DNA from: Parvularcula sp.
Lineage (GTDB): Bacteria > Pseudomonadota > Alphaproteobacteria > Caulobacterales > Parvularculaceae
Direction of reading: 5' to 3'
NCBI GenBank assembly: GCA_002704915.1
Contig: PAIP01000016.1
Coordinates: forward strand, 1-42,981
DNA: 42,981 nucleotides
The notes under the pieces are model-generated. The model searched no databases, was not told the origin of the DNA, and saw only the letters and a list, made by a program, of their open reading frames with translations. The translations under genes and the position numbers were made by a program. Below are positions 7,044 to 17,638 of the stretch, piece after piece (within the stretch, counting starts at the first letter, position 1; each line of letters begins with the position of its first letter).

Positions 7044-8598
7044 ATGTCGGTTCGTCACTGAAATGCGCGGCCAGTGCGGCGTCGCGTCTTTCGCGGGCGG
7101 CGGCGCTAATAACGTGGTCTGTCTTCTCCCAATAGTGCGGTCGAAAGACAGCTTGCCACAACGCTTTATAGGCGGCCAGCGAACTTAGCAACCAATAGGC
7201 GGGGGCGGTGAGCGCATAGGGCGCGAGCTCCCGCCAGCCGCGTTTTAACGGTCCAATAGCCATGGTCAGGATGAACAGAAAATTTCCAGTCGCGAGGGCG
7301 AAAAGATTGAGCCACATCAGCGGCGCCGGCAACAGCGTGTGAAGGGCCGAGGGGCTCCACAGGGCCCAAAATACAAAGACGCTCCACATTACCGGGTTAA
7401 TGAGGGCGCTGAAGACATTGCCGGCGACAAAAAGCTGAACGGCCAGAAATCCGCGCAAACCGGTAGCGGCAATGATCTTTTGCGGGCTGCGCATATGCAC
7501 CAGCCAAGTTTGCATGTAGCCTTTGAGCCAACGCGATCTCTGGCGCAGCCAGTTGCGGGTTTTACAGTTTGCTTCTTCAAACGTCGTGGATCCGATGACT
7601 TCAACCCGGTAACCAAGCCGGGCGAGCCTTAAGCCCAGATCGGCGTCTTCGGTCACATTGTAGGGGTCCCAGCCGCCAACCGTCTTCAGGATTGCGGTTC
7701 GGAAGAAATTCGAGGTGCCCCCCAAGGGAATAGGAGCGCTCATCTTTTGCAGGGCCGGCAGGAGCCAGTCGAACCATAGGGAATATTCGAGCGTAAACAG
7801 GCGGGTCAGCCAGTTGTCGTCGCGATTATAATAATTGAGCCTCGCCTGAACGCAGGCGAGGGATTTATCGCGGCCATGAAAAGCCGCGGCCGCTTTACGC
7901 AGTTGGTCCTGTTGCGGTTGGTCCTCCGCATCATAAATGACGATCAGGCTGCCGCGAGCGAGTTGAAGCCCAACGTTGCAGGCTTTTGGTTTTGTGCGCG
8001 GCTCGCAAGGCGGAATGACGATTAAATGATATCGCTGCGCAAGCCCCAGTTTGATCGCTTCATTTATGGTTTCCCAGTCGTCCTCTTCCAGGAGCAGCTT
8101 CACATCCTTTTTGCTTTCAGGATAATCGATCTTGTCGACATGTTGCGCCAGTAAGGGTAGAGCTGCTGCGTCGCGATATAACGGTAGCAAGATCGTTATG
8201 ACGGGAAGATCTTCATCGTGAAGAATATGGAGAGGAGCGCCTTCTATTTTTTCCCTCCAGCCGAGCAAAAGCAACCAAAAGCGAAATACGATTACAAGCG
8301 TGAAATAAAATGCCGTAATGGCGTTAAAGGTGATGAAGGCAGCGATGGGCCAGAGCATGGCGGCCAGAGCGCATAACATCAGAAATGCTGCCCCAACCGC
8401 CCCCTGAAAGCGCGTCAGAAGGTGTTTTGCGGATTCTTTTGGATAGCTCGAGGCGAGGCTGTTGACCGCATAGTTTAGTATTGCCGGCGGCGGAACAAAA
8501 CGTTGCGGATAGGGCGTATCCGGGGCGCTCAGATTGATGACATTTTTTGAAGACCCGGAGACGCCGTGTCCGTCGGGGGCGATGTGCTCTCGAGTCAT
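6937..8598 (-). CDS. Processive family 2 glycosyltransferase, inner membrane (XagB-like)
   Basis: A 553-residue polysaccharide synthase-type enzyme. After a leader of about 60 residues come two membrane helices, then a cytosolic GT-A domain with EEDDWE, a DxD-type YDAEDQ, TEDADLG and the processivity motif QRSRW, then several C-terminal helices. This is the BcsA/PgaC/XagB architecture: a nucleotide sugar is polymerised and the chain passed through the membrane. I chose ATG 8598, 17 nt after the stop of the upstream OM protein, rather than the longer frame from 8709. The last ~35 residues (CDCDC tail) overlap dapF and look like an extension caused by loss of an original stop. The sugar used is unknown. 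Confidence 0.85.
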   Translation of the reverse strand: MTREHIAPDGHGVSGSSKNVINLSAPDTPYPQRFVPPPAILNYAVNSLASSYPKESAKHLLTRFQGAVGAAFLMLCALAAMLWPIAAFITFNAITAFYFTLVIVFRFWLLLLGWREKIEGAPLHILHDEDLPVITILLPLYRDAAALPLLAQHVDKIDYPESKKDVKLLLEEDDWETINEAIKLGLAQRYHLIVIPPCEPRTKPKACNVGLQLARGSLIVIYDAEDQPQQDQLRKAAAAFHGRDKSLACVQARLNYYNRDDNWLTRLFTLEYSLWFDWLLPALQKMSAPIPLGGTSNFFRTAILKTVGGWDPYNVTEDADLGLRLARLGYRVEVIGSTTFEEANCKTRNWLRQRSRWLKGYMQTWLVHMRSPQKIIAATGLRGFLAVQLFVAGNVFSALINPVMWSVFVFWALWSPSALHTLLPAPLMWLNLFALATGNFLFILTMAIGPLKRGWRELAPYALTAPAYWLLSSLAAYKALWQAVFRPHYWEKTDHVISAAARERRDAALAAHFSDEPTYDRRLLHTKECDCDCRTALSENERTWQCVHHPRSP

Positions 8599-8615
8599 AT
8601 TTTTCTGAGGCTGTT

Positions 8616-9425
8616 TCAAAAGGCGCTCCACAATCCGAGAAAATAGGTGCGGCCCGGCGAGACGTTTCTGGTCTCGATATCTTCGGTCATTCCCGCCTGA
8701 ATGGCCCAACGTCTGTTGAACCGGTAAATGACGGAAGGCTGGATTTTGACAATGTCGTAATCGTCGCCGCCGTCATTTTCGTTTTTCAGCGAGGTCACCG
8801 AAAAAGTCTCGAATAGAAAAACCCAATGTTTGTCCGGTTCAACGCCAAACGTGCCCTGGCTCCGAACGACATCGGCGGCATCGCCGATGCGTTTTCGAAG
8901 ACCGATTTCACCGGCCGCGAAGATCTTGACAGGTTCGAACAGGATATTGCGTCCGTAAAGCGCTCCCAATTCGATGTCGGCCCCGCCCCCGCCGAGTGTA
9001 GGGCGCGCGCCGGACTGAAATATGGCGGGTTTTCCAGCAGTCAGTTTGACGGAGGCGGCCTGCCGGATATCTCTCGTGAACTGATATTGGACGAAGCCTT
9101 CAACCTCGGAAAAGCCGCTATCGCTGAAAGATCCGGCGCTGTTTGTCAGCCAAGACGTTCCATAAATCACCTTGCCGCCAATCGTGATGTCTTCCGTAAG
9201 GCCGAATTCGAGATGGGTGTCGCTGTCGAGACTTTCAAAGGCGCCGCTTGCCGGATCGTCGGTGGAAAGATCGGTCTGAAAATACTTCGTGCTAGAGATG
9301 ACCAGGAGCTCGCCTTCAAATCGCGCCCAGGGGGACGCATGTGCGGCATTCATCAGCGCGGCGATGGCGGCCAGCGCCGACAAAATTCTTCCGCCTACAG
9401 ACCTGAAAGCCTCCCCGCGCCCCAC
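8616..9425 (-). CDS. Outer-membrane beta-barrel protein (XagA-like), partner of the glycosyltransferase
   Basis: A 269-residue protein with a signal peptide (hydrophobic ILSALAAIAALMNAAHA) and a body of alternating short strands ending in a C-terminal aromatic (WSAF), typical of outer-membrane barrels. It starts at a GTG preceded by AAGGG. It is directly followed by the processive glycosyltransferase, the arrangement of xagA-xagB-type loci. I infer that it exports or anchors the polymer across the outer membrane. Family assignment rests on context and the barrel pattern more than on a specific motif. Confidence 0.65.
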   Translation of the reverse strand: MGRGEAFRSVGGRILSALAAIAALMNAAHASPWARFEGELLVISSTKYFQTDLSTDDPASGAFESLDSDTHLEFGLTEDITIGGKVIYGTSWLTNSAGSFSDSGFSEVEGFVQYQFTRDIRQAASVKLTAGKPAIFQSGARPTLGGGGADIELGALYGRNILFEPVKIFAAGEIGLRKRIGDAADVVRSQGTFGVEPDKHWVFLFETFSVTSLKNENDGGDDYDIVKIQPSVIYRFNRRWAIQAGMTEDIETRNVSPGRTYFLGLWSAF

Positions 9426-9499
9426 AGTCTCGCCCTTCTGGCAGCCCCTCGGCAGGAACTATTCCAGAAAGAAAAAGACTAGGCTAGGCCTCGGCAAAT

Positions 9500-9530
9500 A
9501 AAAAAGCCCGACTGTCCTAAACAGCCGGGC
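9500..9530 (-). terminator. Intrinsic terminator of acnA
   Basis: The minus strand GCCCGGCTGT pairs with ACAGTCGGGC over a 5-nt loop (9506-9515 with 9521-9530, one G-T pair) and is followed by TTTTTT. It lies 24 nt after the acnA stop. A weaker T-rich tail on the other strand could allow bidirectional use. Confidence 0.9.
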
Positions 9531-9554
9531 CTTTCTTTTTCAGCTTTTCTCGTA

Positions 9555-12230
<2,676 letters not shown>

Positions 12231-12270
12231 CAACGTCCTCCGGTTGGGAAAAGGCCAGAAATTCCGCGCC

Positions 12271-12299
12271 GTTATGGCGCAAGGTCCAAAAGCTTGCAA
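12271..12299 (-). promoter_or_regulatory. Candidate promoter of acnA
   Basis: The minus strand has TTGCAA (12294-12299), a 17-nt spacer and CATAAC (12271-12276), in the acnA-ialB divergent intergenic region about 40 nt before the acnA start. The match to consensus is moderate. Confidence 0.4.
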
Positions 12300-12428
12300 T
12301 GGCGTGCGAAAATCACGGGGCCGCCATGGTCGCGACAAATTTCGAACTATGTTATCAGCACCGAAAATGCGGGATAACGAGCCTGCGTTACGTCCGATCC
12401 GAATGCCTTTAGAGGGAGCCTTGCGTCC

Positions 12429-12950
12429 ATGCCTCGTCCGTCCTTAGCCCTTGTTCTCGCCGCGTTTTCCGCCCTCGCCATCGGGTTTTCCACAAGCGGC
12501 GCCATGGCCCAGCAGCCTGAAGCCAAGGCGACCTATCGGGATTGGAGCGTCTTTGTGCGCGAAACGGACGGCGACAAGATCTGCTTTGCGGCGACCGAAG
12601 CCAGCGACAAGTCGCCGAAATCGGTCAATCACGGCGATGTCTTTTTCCTGATCGCCACATGGCAGTCGGGCGCGGCGAAAGACCAGCCCAGCCTGATGAC
12701 CGGTTACGCCTTGAACGCAAAGCCCGAACCGACGCTTCGGATCGGATCGGACAAATGGGAAATGTATTCCTCGGAGAACGAGGCTTTTATCGAAACGTCG
12801 AGCGAAGAGCAGCGGCTGATCAACGCCATGCGCCGCGGCGCCGACATGCGGGTCAGCGCCGTTTCCCAGCGCGGGACGGCGACAAGTTATGTGATTTCCC
12901 TGCGCGGCGTTTCTGCGGCGCTCGATCGTGTCGCGCAGGAATGCAATTAG
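12429..12950 (+). CDS. Invasion-associated locus B (IalB) family secreted protein
   Basis: A 173-residue protein with a signal peptide (about residues 1-27, cleavage after AMA) and the IalB fold signatures: YRDWSVF near the N-terminus, DKICFAAT with a Cys, and a C-terminal [16 protein letters not shown] with a second Cys, probably a disulfide pair. The family is widespread in alphaproteobacteria. It was named for Bartonella erythrocyte invasion, but its role in free-living species is unclear. It is divergent from acnA, with AGAGGGAG before the ATG. Confidence 0.85.
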   Translation: MPRPSLALVLAAFSALAIGFSTSGAMAQQPEAKATYRDWSVFVRETDGDKICFAATEASDKSPKSVNHGDVFFLIATWQSGAAKDQPSLMTGYALNAKPEPTLRIGSDKWEMYSSENEAFIETSSEEQRLINAMRRGADMRVSAVSQRGTATSYVISLRGVSAALDRVAQECN

Positions 12951-12966
12951 AGGTCTTGCCGGCGCG

Positions 12967-13401
12967 TCAGAATTTTTCGACCAACCGCCGCTCAAGGGCA
13001 GCAGGCAGCCGTTTGTCCCAGACCGTAATGCAGGCGAGCTCCCACTGAAATTCGAATTCATCGAGGGCTTCCTTTGTTTCGGCGCGGGCGGCGCTTTCGG
13101 GCGTCCATTGACCGGCGAAGCGGCAGTTCGCTTTGACGCCTTCGCAAATCGGCGCCCCGTCCGCTGCGCAAGGCGCGCAGCCGCAGTAAAAATCCCGCGG
13201 CGATATAGTGGGAGAGCCCAGCCGCCGCGCCACATCGGCGAAGAGCAGCGGCAGGAGCGCGCGCTGCGCCAGCGAGGCCAATCGATGCTTGTCCTCTATG
13301 TGACGCAGACGCGTTGAGGCGTCTTGCATTCTCTCTTCGATCAGATGTCCGCGCCTGCGTTTCCGGGCGCGTGTTTCGGCCTTGGTTTTGCGTTTTGTCA
13401 T
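12967..13401 (-). CDS. Small Cys-containing protein of unknown function
   Basis: A 144-residue protein that I do not recognise. It starts with a strongly basic stretch (TKRKTKAETRARKRRRGH), continues with a helical segment, and has a central Cys cluster YCGCAPCAADGAPICEG...NC that could bind a metal. The C-terminal half is acidic then helical. I chose the ATG at 13401; the frame is open to 13479. A TATACG hexamer 9 nt before the ATG and the lack of a Shine-Dalgarno suggest a near-leaderless transcript. It is convergent with the IalB gene, and the region upstream is repeat copy B. Confidence 0.6.
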   Translation of the reverse strand: MTKRKTKAETRARKRRRGHLIEERMQDASTRLRHIEDKHRLASLAQRALLPLLFADVARRLGSPTISPRDFYCGCAPCAADGAPICEGVKANCRFAGQWTPESAARAETKEALDEFEFQWELACITVWDKRLPAALERRLVEKF

Positions 13402-13489
13402 AAGATAATCCGTATAGAGAGTAATCGGCTGAGACTCGACTGAGACCTTTGCGTCTGTGGCGCGGCCAACCGCAGCCATAGTCAGTTGT

Positions 13490-13724
13490 CGCCGCGGTTC
13501 CGAAGAACCCGAACGCGATAAGGTGGAGAGGCATGCGGGGCGTGAAACGTCCGTCGCATAGTTAATTTTAAGGGCGCTTCACGCCCCGCACGCGGCTTTT
13601 ACAGCGCCGCCGCCCGTCCATGCGCCCATCTTAGGCCAGGCCGCCCGTCTTTCGGACGGACGCGAACGCAGGGTCCCGAGCGTGCGGCCGGCCGGTCCTG
13701 AGCCTGAGGTCCGTGACGCCTCTC
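13490..13724 (-). repeat. Structured dispersed repeat, copy B
   Basis: The reverse complement of this segment matches 3-288. The terminal stem GGGGCGTGAA/TTCACGCCCC is perfect here, while copy A has a G-U at the last pair, consistent with a conserved fold. It lacks the two extra hairpins of copy A. It sits in the 499-bp gap between 13401 and 13901. The remainder, 13725-13900, shows no gene; the only notable site there is a DnaA-box-like palindrome at 13820-13837. Confidence 0.85.
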
Positions 13725-13900
13725 TCAGGCCGCGCGCCGCGATCCGGACCGAAAGGGACGGTAGGCCTCACGCCTCTCCTTGTCCGGACTGTGGTCAATC
13801 ATAGGGCAGGTCTGAAGGTGGTGGATAACTATTCACCGATACTGGGTTTTATTGAAGAATTCGCGTTATTGGGGTGTTTTTCCTGCTATGGGGGCAGGCA

Positions 13901-15010
13901 TCAAAGATGCGGATCCAAAGCGGCGACAAGCGCGTCGATGTCGTTTTCGTCATTATAGAGATGAACCGAAATTCTCACCGCGCCCAAACGTGTGTCATGG
14001 CCGACGCCCGCATTGGCGAGCGCAGCGGCAGCGGCGTCATAGTCGCGAACCTTGATAAGCGCGCCGGAGCCGCGCGCGCCCTGCATGGTCGATGACAGAA
14101 ACGCGCTTTGCGGCAGCGCTTCGAAGAGGCGCGACAATAAACGCTGATTGTGCGCATATATGGCTTCGACGCCATGAGCGTTGATGATCTCATGGGCGGC
14201 AGCCGCGCCGGCGAAAGGCGCAATAGACGGCGTGCCGCCGGTAAAGCGCGCAGCGCCCTCGGCATAATCGAAGTGGTGAATATCGAATTCAAACGGATCG
14301 GCGTGAGAAAACCAGCCCACATCGAGGGGCTTGCAGTCTTTCGCCGTTTCCGGGTCGGCCCACAGCCACGCCGCCCCGGCGCCGCCGCACAGATATTTTA
14401 GCGAGGTGCCGACGGCAAAGTCGGGCCGCCAATCATCGAGCTTCAACGGAACCGCGCCCGCCGCCTGCGCCGCGTCGATGAGCGAGAAAACCCCTGCGGC
14501 GCGGGCTCTTTTGGCGATCTCCGCCACCGGCGCCAGCACCGATGAATTGGAATAAACCTGCATGGGAACGACAAGCTGCACATCGTCGGCGAAGGCGCGG
14601 GCCCATGCATCGGGATCGGCGAGACGTTCGCCGCCGGGCAGGAATTCAAGCTCATAACCAAGGCGCTCCGCCTGCGCCAGCGCAAAGCCGACAGTTGGAA
14701 AAGCGTCTTCAGTCAGAACGATCTTTGTACGGCCCTTCCGCTCCGGCAGAGAGAAAAGGACTTTCGAAACGCCGCTCGAAACATTCGCCTGCGGACAAAT
14801 GTCTTCCGGACGCGCGCCGATAATCGGGGCGAGCCCCGCCTTGAACCGCTCAAGCGTATCAAACCAGGGGCCCCAGACATTGAACCCTTCCGTGCGCCAG
14901 GGCCCGCCATAGCCCGCCGCAACTTCAGCATCCCACGCCCTCGGTTGCGCGCCGACGGAATGGGAAAGGAAATAATGCTTTCCCGGCAGGTGAAACTTGT
15001 CCGCATCCAT
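13901..15010 (-). CDS. Class V aminotransferase-fold PLP enzyme (kynureninase-like)
   Basis: A 369-residue fold-type I PLP enzyme. The PLP lysine is most likely Lys205 in GTSLKYLCGG, the PLP-ring aspartate is Asp179 in LIDAAQAAG, and the substrate-side FTGGTPSIAPF lies later in the sequence. The spacing and KYL.GG motif resemble kynureninase and cysteine desulfurase-like members; the exact substrate is not evident. The start ATG at 15010 overlaps the stop of the upstream Usp gene by one base, so the two form a coupled pair. Confidence 0.85.
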   Translation of the reverse strand: MDADKFHLPGKHYFLSHSVGAQPRAWDAEVAAGYGGPWRTEGFNVWGPWFDTLERFKAGLAPIIGARPEDICPQANVSSGVSKVLFSLPERKGRTKIVLTEDAFPTVGFALAQAERLGYELEFLPGGERLADPDAWARAFADDVQLVVPMQVYSNSSVLAPVAEIAKRARAAGVFSLIDAAQAAGAVPLKLDDWRPDFAVGTSLKYLCGGAGAAWLWADPETAKDCKPLDVGWFSHADPFEFDIHHFDYAEGAARFTGGTPSIAPFAGAAAAHEIINAHGVEAIYAHNQRLLSRLFEALPQSAFLSSTMQGARGSGALIKVRDYDAAAAALANAGVGHDTRLGAVRISVHLYNDENDIDALVAALDPHL

Positions 15011-15513
15011 CAGCCAGCAAGCCGCCGTAATTCATCGCGCGTCATCTCGCCCGGCACGACCGTCACCGGAATCCGCCGCTTGCCGAGATAGGCGGGGTTT
15101 TTCGCAAGCGCCGACACCAGCGGCCCGGGCCCGTCGCTTTCGGTCGAGGCGCCCAGCACGAGAATGGAAATGGCGGGGTCTTCGTCGATCAGCTTGCGAA
15201 GCTCCTCCACAATCACGCCCTCCCGGACGATCTCTTCCGGGTCTTCGCCCGACTGCGCTTTCACCTCGGCGGCGAATTCGCGGAGAATGCCTTCGGCTTT
15301 CTCATGGGCTTCGGCGCGCATGGTTTCGGCCACCGTGGCCCAGTGACCGAATTCCGGCGGCTCGACAATGGCGAGCAGCGCAACGCGCGCATTGGAGCGC
15401 CGCGCCCGGCGCCCGGCGAAGAACGCGGCGAGCTGCGCCTCCGGCGCCTCCGAGGCGATCACCAGAAACTTGATGCGGCTGTCGCCGTTCTGGACGTCAT
15501 TGCTTTCGCTCAT
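15010..15513 (-). CDS. Universal stress protein (UspA family)
   Basis: A 167-residue single-domain Usp protein. The first strand KFLVIASEA is followed by a helix with AEAHEKAEGILREFAAEV. The C-terminal half has ILVLGAST and RRIPVTVVPGE, the usual Usp ATP-site and final-strand regions. The glycine-rich ATP loop (GxxGxxxxG..S) is poorly conserved, so nucleotide binding is uncertain. The ATG at 15513 is preferred; in-frame starts at 15525 and 15564 exist, and a GGGGC/GCCCC hairpin lies just upstream. It is coupled to the downstream PLP enzyme by a TGATG overlap. Confidence 0.8.
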   Translation of the reverse strand: MSESNDVQNGDSRIKFLVIASEAPEAQLAAFFAGRRARRSNARVALLAIVEPPEFGHWATVAETMRAEAHEKAEGILREFAAEVKAQSGEDPEEIVREGVIVEELRKLIDEDPAISILVLGASTESDGPGPLVSALAKNPAYLGKRRIPVTVVPGEMTRDELRRLAG

Positions 15514-15574
15514 CACGCGCAGCATGCCCCGAAACGGGGGCAAAGGTCTATGCGCTCTCTTCACGGCTCCTGAC

Positions 15575-15603
15575 TTGACCGGGCGCCCCCTTCAGATTAG
15601 GCG
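15575..15603 (+). promoter_or_regulatory. Promoter of the SpoU-family methyltransferase
   Basis: TTGACC (15575-15580), a 17-nt spacer and TAGGCG (15598-15603). It predicts a short leader before the ATG at 15629 and fires divergently from the Usp gene. Confidence 0.55.
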
Positions 15604-15628
15604 CGAGGTCTTGTGAAAAGAGGCTTTC

Positions 15629-16141
15629 ATGCGCGGCTATTTCGGCGTCGGATCGGAACGCATTTCAAAGGCGATGAATCTGGGCGCCGTGTTGCGCACT
15701 GCGCACGCCTTCAACGCCAGTTTCGCCTTCACCATCGCGGCCCACCACAATGCGCGCGAGGTGAACCTCGCCGACACGTCGAAATCGGATGCGCATCTGC
15801 CGCTATATGAATGGGAGACGCTGGACGAGATGCGCCTGCCCAAGGGATGCGTGCTGGTGGGTGTCGAGCTCGATGAGCGGGCCGTGGAGCTGCCGAGTTT
15901 CCGGCACCCCTTGAACGCCGCCTATTTGCTGGGCCCGGAAAAGGGAAGCCTGTCGCCGGAGGCGAGCGCGCTATGCACCCATCTTGTGAAAATCCCCACG
16001 CGATTTTGCGTCAATCTGTCCGTCGCGGCCGCGCTCGTCATGTATGACCGGATGATCTCCATGGGCGGCTATGCGCCGCGGCCGGTCAGCGCGGGCGGAC
16101 CGCCGCCCCATGCAGAATGGCGGGCGCCGAGACGGCGATAG
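15629..16141 (+). CDS. SpoU/TrmH-family RNA 2'-O-methyltransferase
   Basis: A 170-residue SPOUT-class enzyme that methylates a ribose 2'-OH in tRNA or rRNA using SAM. The family motifs are present: an N-terminal GxxRISKAMNLGAVLRTAHAF (motif 1), AYLLGPEKGSLS (motif 2), and IPTRFCVNLSVAAALVMYDR (motif 3, knot region). It is a minimal catalytic domain without an N-terminal RNA-binding extension. The RNA target is not assignable; I give no symbol. It is convergent with the MarR gene across a shared terminator. Confidence 0.9.
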   Translation: MRGYFGVGSERISKAMNLGAVLRTAHAFNASFAFTIAAHHNAREVNLADTSKSDAHLPLYEWETLDEMRLPKGCVLVGVELDERAVELPSFRHPLNAAYLLGPEKGSLSPEASALCTHLVKIPTRFCVNLSVAAALVMYDRMISMGGYAPRPVSAGGPPPHAEWRAPRRR

Positions 16142-16142
16142 C

Positions 16143-16171
16143 AAAACGCCGCCCGACAAGGGGCGGCGTTT
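16143..16171. terminator. Bidirectional terminator between SpoU methylase and MarR genes
   Basis: A stem CGCCGCCC/GGGCGGCG with a short loop is flanked by an A run on the left and TTT on the right, so it can terminate either transcript. It starts directly after the SpoU stop. Confidence 0.8.
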
Positions 16172-16194
16172 CAACGTCGTCAAATGACCGAAAA

Positions 16195-16752
16195 TTAACG
16201 ACGCTTCGCGCGGCGCTTTTTCGCAGCCTTTTTCTTGGTCGTCTTGCGCTTGGCCGTCGTCTTTTTCTTGGCGGTCTTTTTCTTGGTGGTTTTCTTTTTG
16301 GCCGGGGTCGCCGCGCCTTCGGCCATCTTGTCGAGGGCCTCTGCATAGGCGCGCAGGGAACGCATGAAGGCCGCCTGCTGGGTTTTCGGCAGCACGGCGA
16401 GCGCTGCATTTTCCGCTTTTGCGACTTTCGAATTGGCGGCGGTCAGCATGCGCCGGCCGGCCGGCGTGATGGAAACGGCGTTGGCCCGCGCATCTTCCTT
16501 TGTGCGCTTGCGCGACAGAAGGCCTTTTTTCATCATGCGCGCAATCATGTCAGCGAGGGTCGAACGGTCGATGCCGGTCTGTTGAACGAGATCGGTCTGA
16601 CTGAGACCCGCATTCTGCGCGACGACATGCAGCACCTCATACTGGCGCGGCGTCGGGCCGTTGGGGCCCACTTCGGTGGAGTAAAGGTCATGGGCGTATT
16701 GCTGCGCGCGGCGCAGCAAGTGGCCCGGCGAGTTCTTTAATGAGTAAGCCAT
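16195..16752 (-). CDS. MarR-family regulator with Lys-rich histone H1-like tail
   Basis: A 185-residue protein. Residues about 10-145 are a MarR winged helix: the DNA-binding region TPRQYEVLHVV...LSQTDLVQQTGIDRSTLADMIARM, then wing residues KKGLLSRKRTKEDARANAVSITPAGR. From about residue 147 to the end it carries a tail of roughly 38 residues made almost only of Lys, Ala, Thr and Arg (repeated KKKTTKKK-type units), like histone H1 or AlgP/HctB tails. The tail should bind DNA without sequence specificity or bridge DNA. A CGAAA-N7-TTTCG inverted repeat upstream could be its own operator. The ligand is unknown. Confidence 0.9.
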   Translation of the reverse strand: MAYSLKNSPGHLLRRAQQYAHDLYSTEVGPNGPTPRQYEVLHVVAQNAGLSQTDLVQQTGIDRSTLADMIARMMKKGLLSRKRTKEDARANAVSITPAGRRMLTAANSKVAKAENAALAVLPKTQQAAFMRSLRAYAEALDKMAEGAATPAKKKTTKKKTAKKKTTAKRKTTKKKAAKKRRAKRR

Positions 16753-17104
16753 TTTGTTCTCCGTTTTTGGCTCTGAGCAGGCGAAAGAAACGCCGAAACG
16801 CTATATTTCGCTATCTTCGATCAAGGAAGCTCCGCTTACGGCGGATGTCCTGAGCGCAATCCGAGAAAACCGGCCCGAAAAACAGTCTCTGCACTATCTT
16901 TCCACCCTGTTTTCTGCGACGCCTCATCTTACAGCGCCCGCGACGCAAGTTCCCGCGCCTTCACAATTACGCCCGATGCGGACGGTTTCGACTGTCTGTC
17001 TTGAAAGGTAGCATATCGCGCGCTGCACGCCAAAATGCAATACCGTCGTATGCGGAAAATATTCATTTCGAATCACGCTTCACAACTTCGTCAGGACAGG
17101 GACT
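16753..17104. other. 352-bp intergenic region between divergent marR and Nudix genes
   Basis: I see no convincing coding sequence here; an 85-codon frame from 16754 starts inside the marR leader and has no supporting features. It holds the divergent control regions. Notable are CGAAA-N7-TTTCG at 16794-16810, overlapping a direct repeat on the minus strand (ATAGCG-AAAT-ATAGCG), and a weak TTCGAC-N16-TAGCAT near 16985-17015 facing the Nudix gene. Confidence 0.5.
16794..16810. promoter_or_regulatory. Candidate MarR autoregulatory operator
   Basis: CGAAA CGCTATA TTTCG is an inverted repeat with half-sites one turn apart, 42 bp before the marR start. MarR proteins usually bind such sites over their own promoters. 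The half-sites are only 5 bp, so chance is possible. Confidence 0.3.
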
Positions 17105-17638
17105 ATGCCGAAACCGCCAGTACAAGAACCCAACTTCGCCCGCATGGTTCCGTCCGGCGACAATATGGAACGCGACGTATGCGTCACATGCGGATTTATC
17201 GACTATGTGAATCCCAAAATCGTGGTCGGATCGGTGGTGAGATGGGAGGAAAAAATCCTCCTCTGCAAGCGCGCTATCGAGCCGCGCAAGGGCTACTGGA
17301 CGCTGCCGGCGGGCTATCTCGAGCTTCATGAGACAGCAGAGCACGGGGCCGCCCGCGAGGCCCAGGAGGAAGCGCTCGCCGATATCGAAATCGAGCGCCT
17401 GCTCGCGGTCTATTCCATTCCGCGCATCTCGCAGATCCAGTTGATGTTCCGCGCCAGGCTGAAGCGCCCGGAGATCGGCGCGGGGCCAGAAAGCGAGGCC
17501 GTCGCGCTTTACGACTGGGACGACATTCCCTGGCCTGAGCTCGCCTTTCCCTCCGTCAACTGGGCCCTGCGGCACTATGAGGAGACAAAGGACCGCACCG
17601 ACTTCCCGCCCTTCTCCAATCCGGCGGACGGGCTTTAA
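17105..17638 (+). CDS. Nudix hydrolase with N-terminal zinc-ribbon-like motif
   Basis: A 177-residue hydrolase of nucleoside diphosphates linked to another moiety. The Nudix box GYLELHETAEHGAAREAQEE (residues about 73-92) fits GX5EX7REUXEE. Just before it, ERDVCVTCGFIDYVNPK is the half zinc-ribbon found in NudC-like and related proteins. AGGACAGGG precedes the ATG. Its substrate is not predictable; ADP-ribose, NADH or similar dinucleotides are common for this layout. Its stop overlaps the convergent yciB stop at TTAA. Confidence 0.9.
   Translation: MPKPPVQEPNFARMVPSGDNMERDVCVTCGFIDYVNPKIVVGSVVRWEEKILLCKRAIEPRKGYWTLPAGYLELHETAEHGAAREAQEEALADIEIERLLAVYSIPRISQIQLMFRARLKRPEIGAGPESEAVALYDWDDIPWPELAFPSVNWALRHYEETKDRTDFPPFSNPADGL

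Noticed and set aside
16754-17011. An 85-codon plus-strand frame in the marR-Nudix gap
   Set aside because: It starts inside the marR leader, has no Shine-Dalgarno and resembles no family; the gap reads as regulatory DNA.
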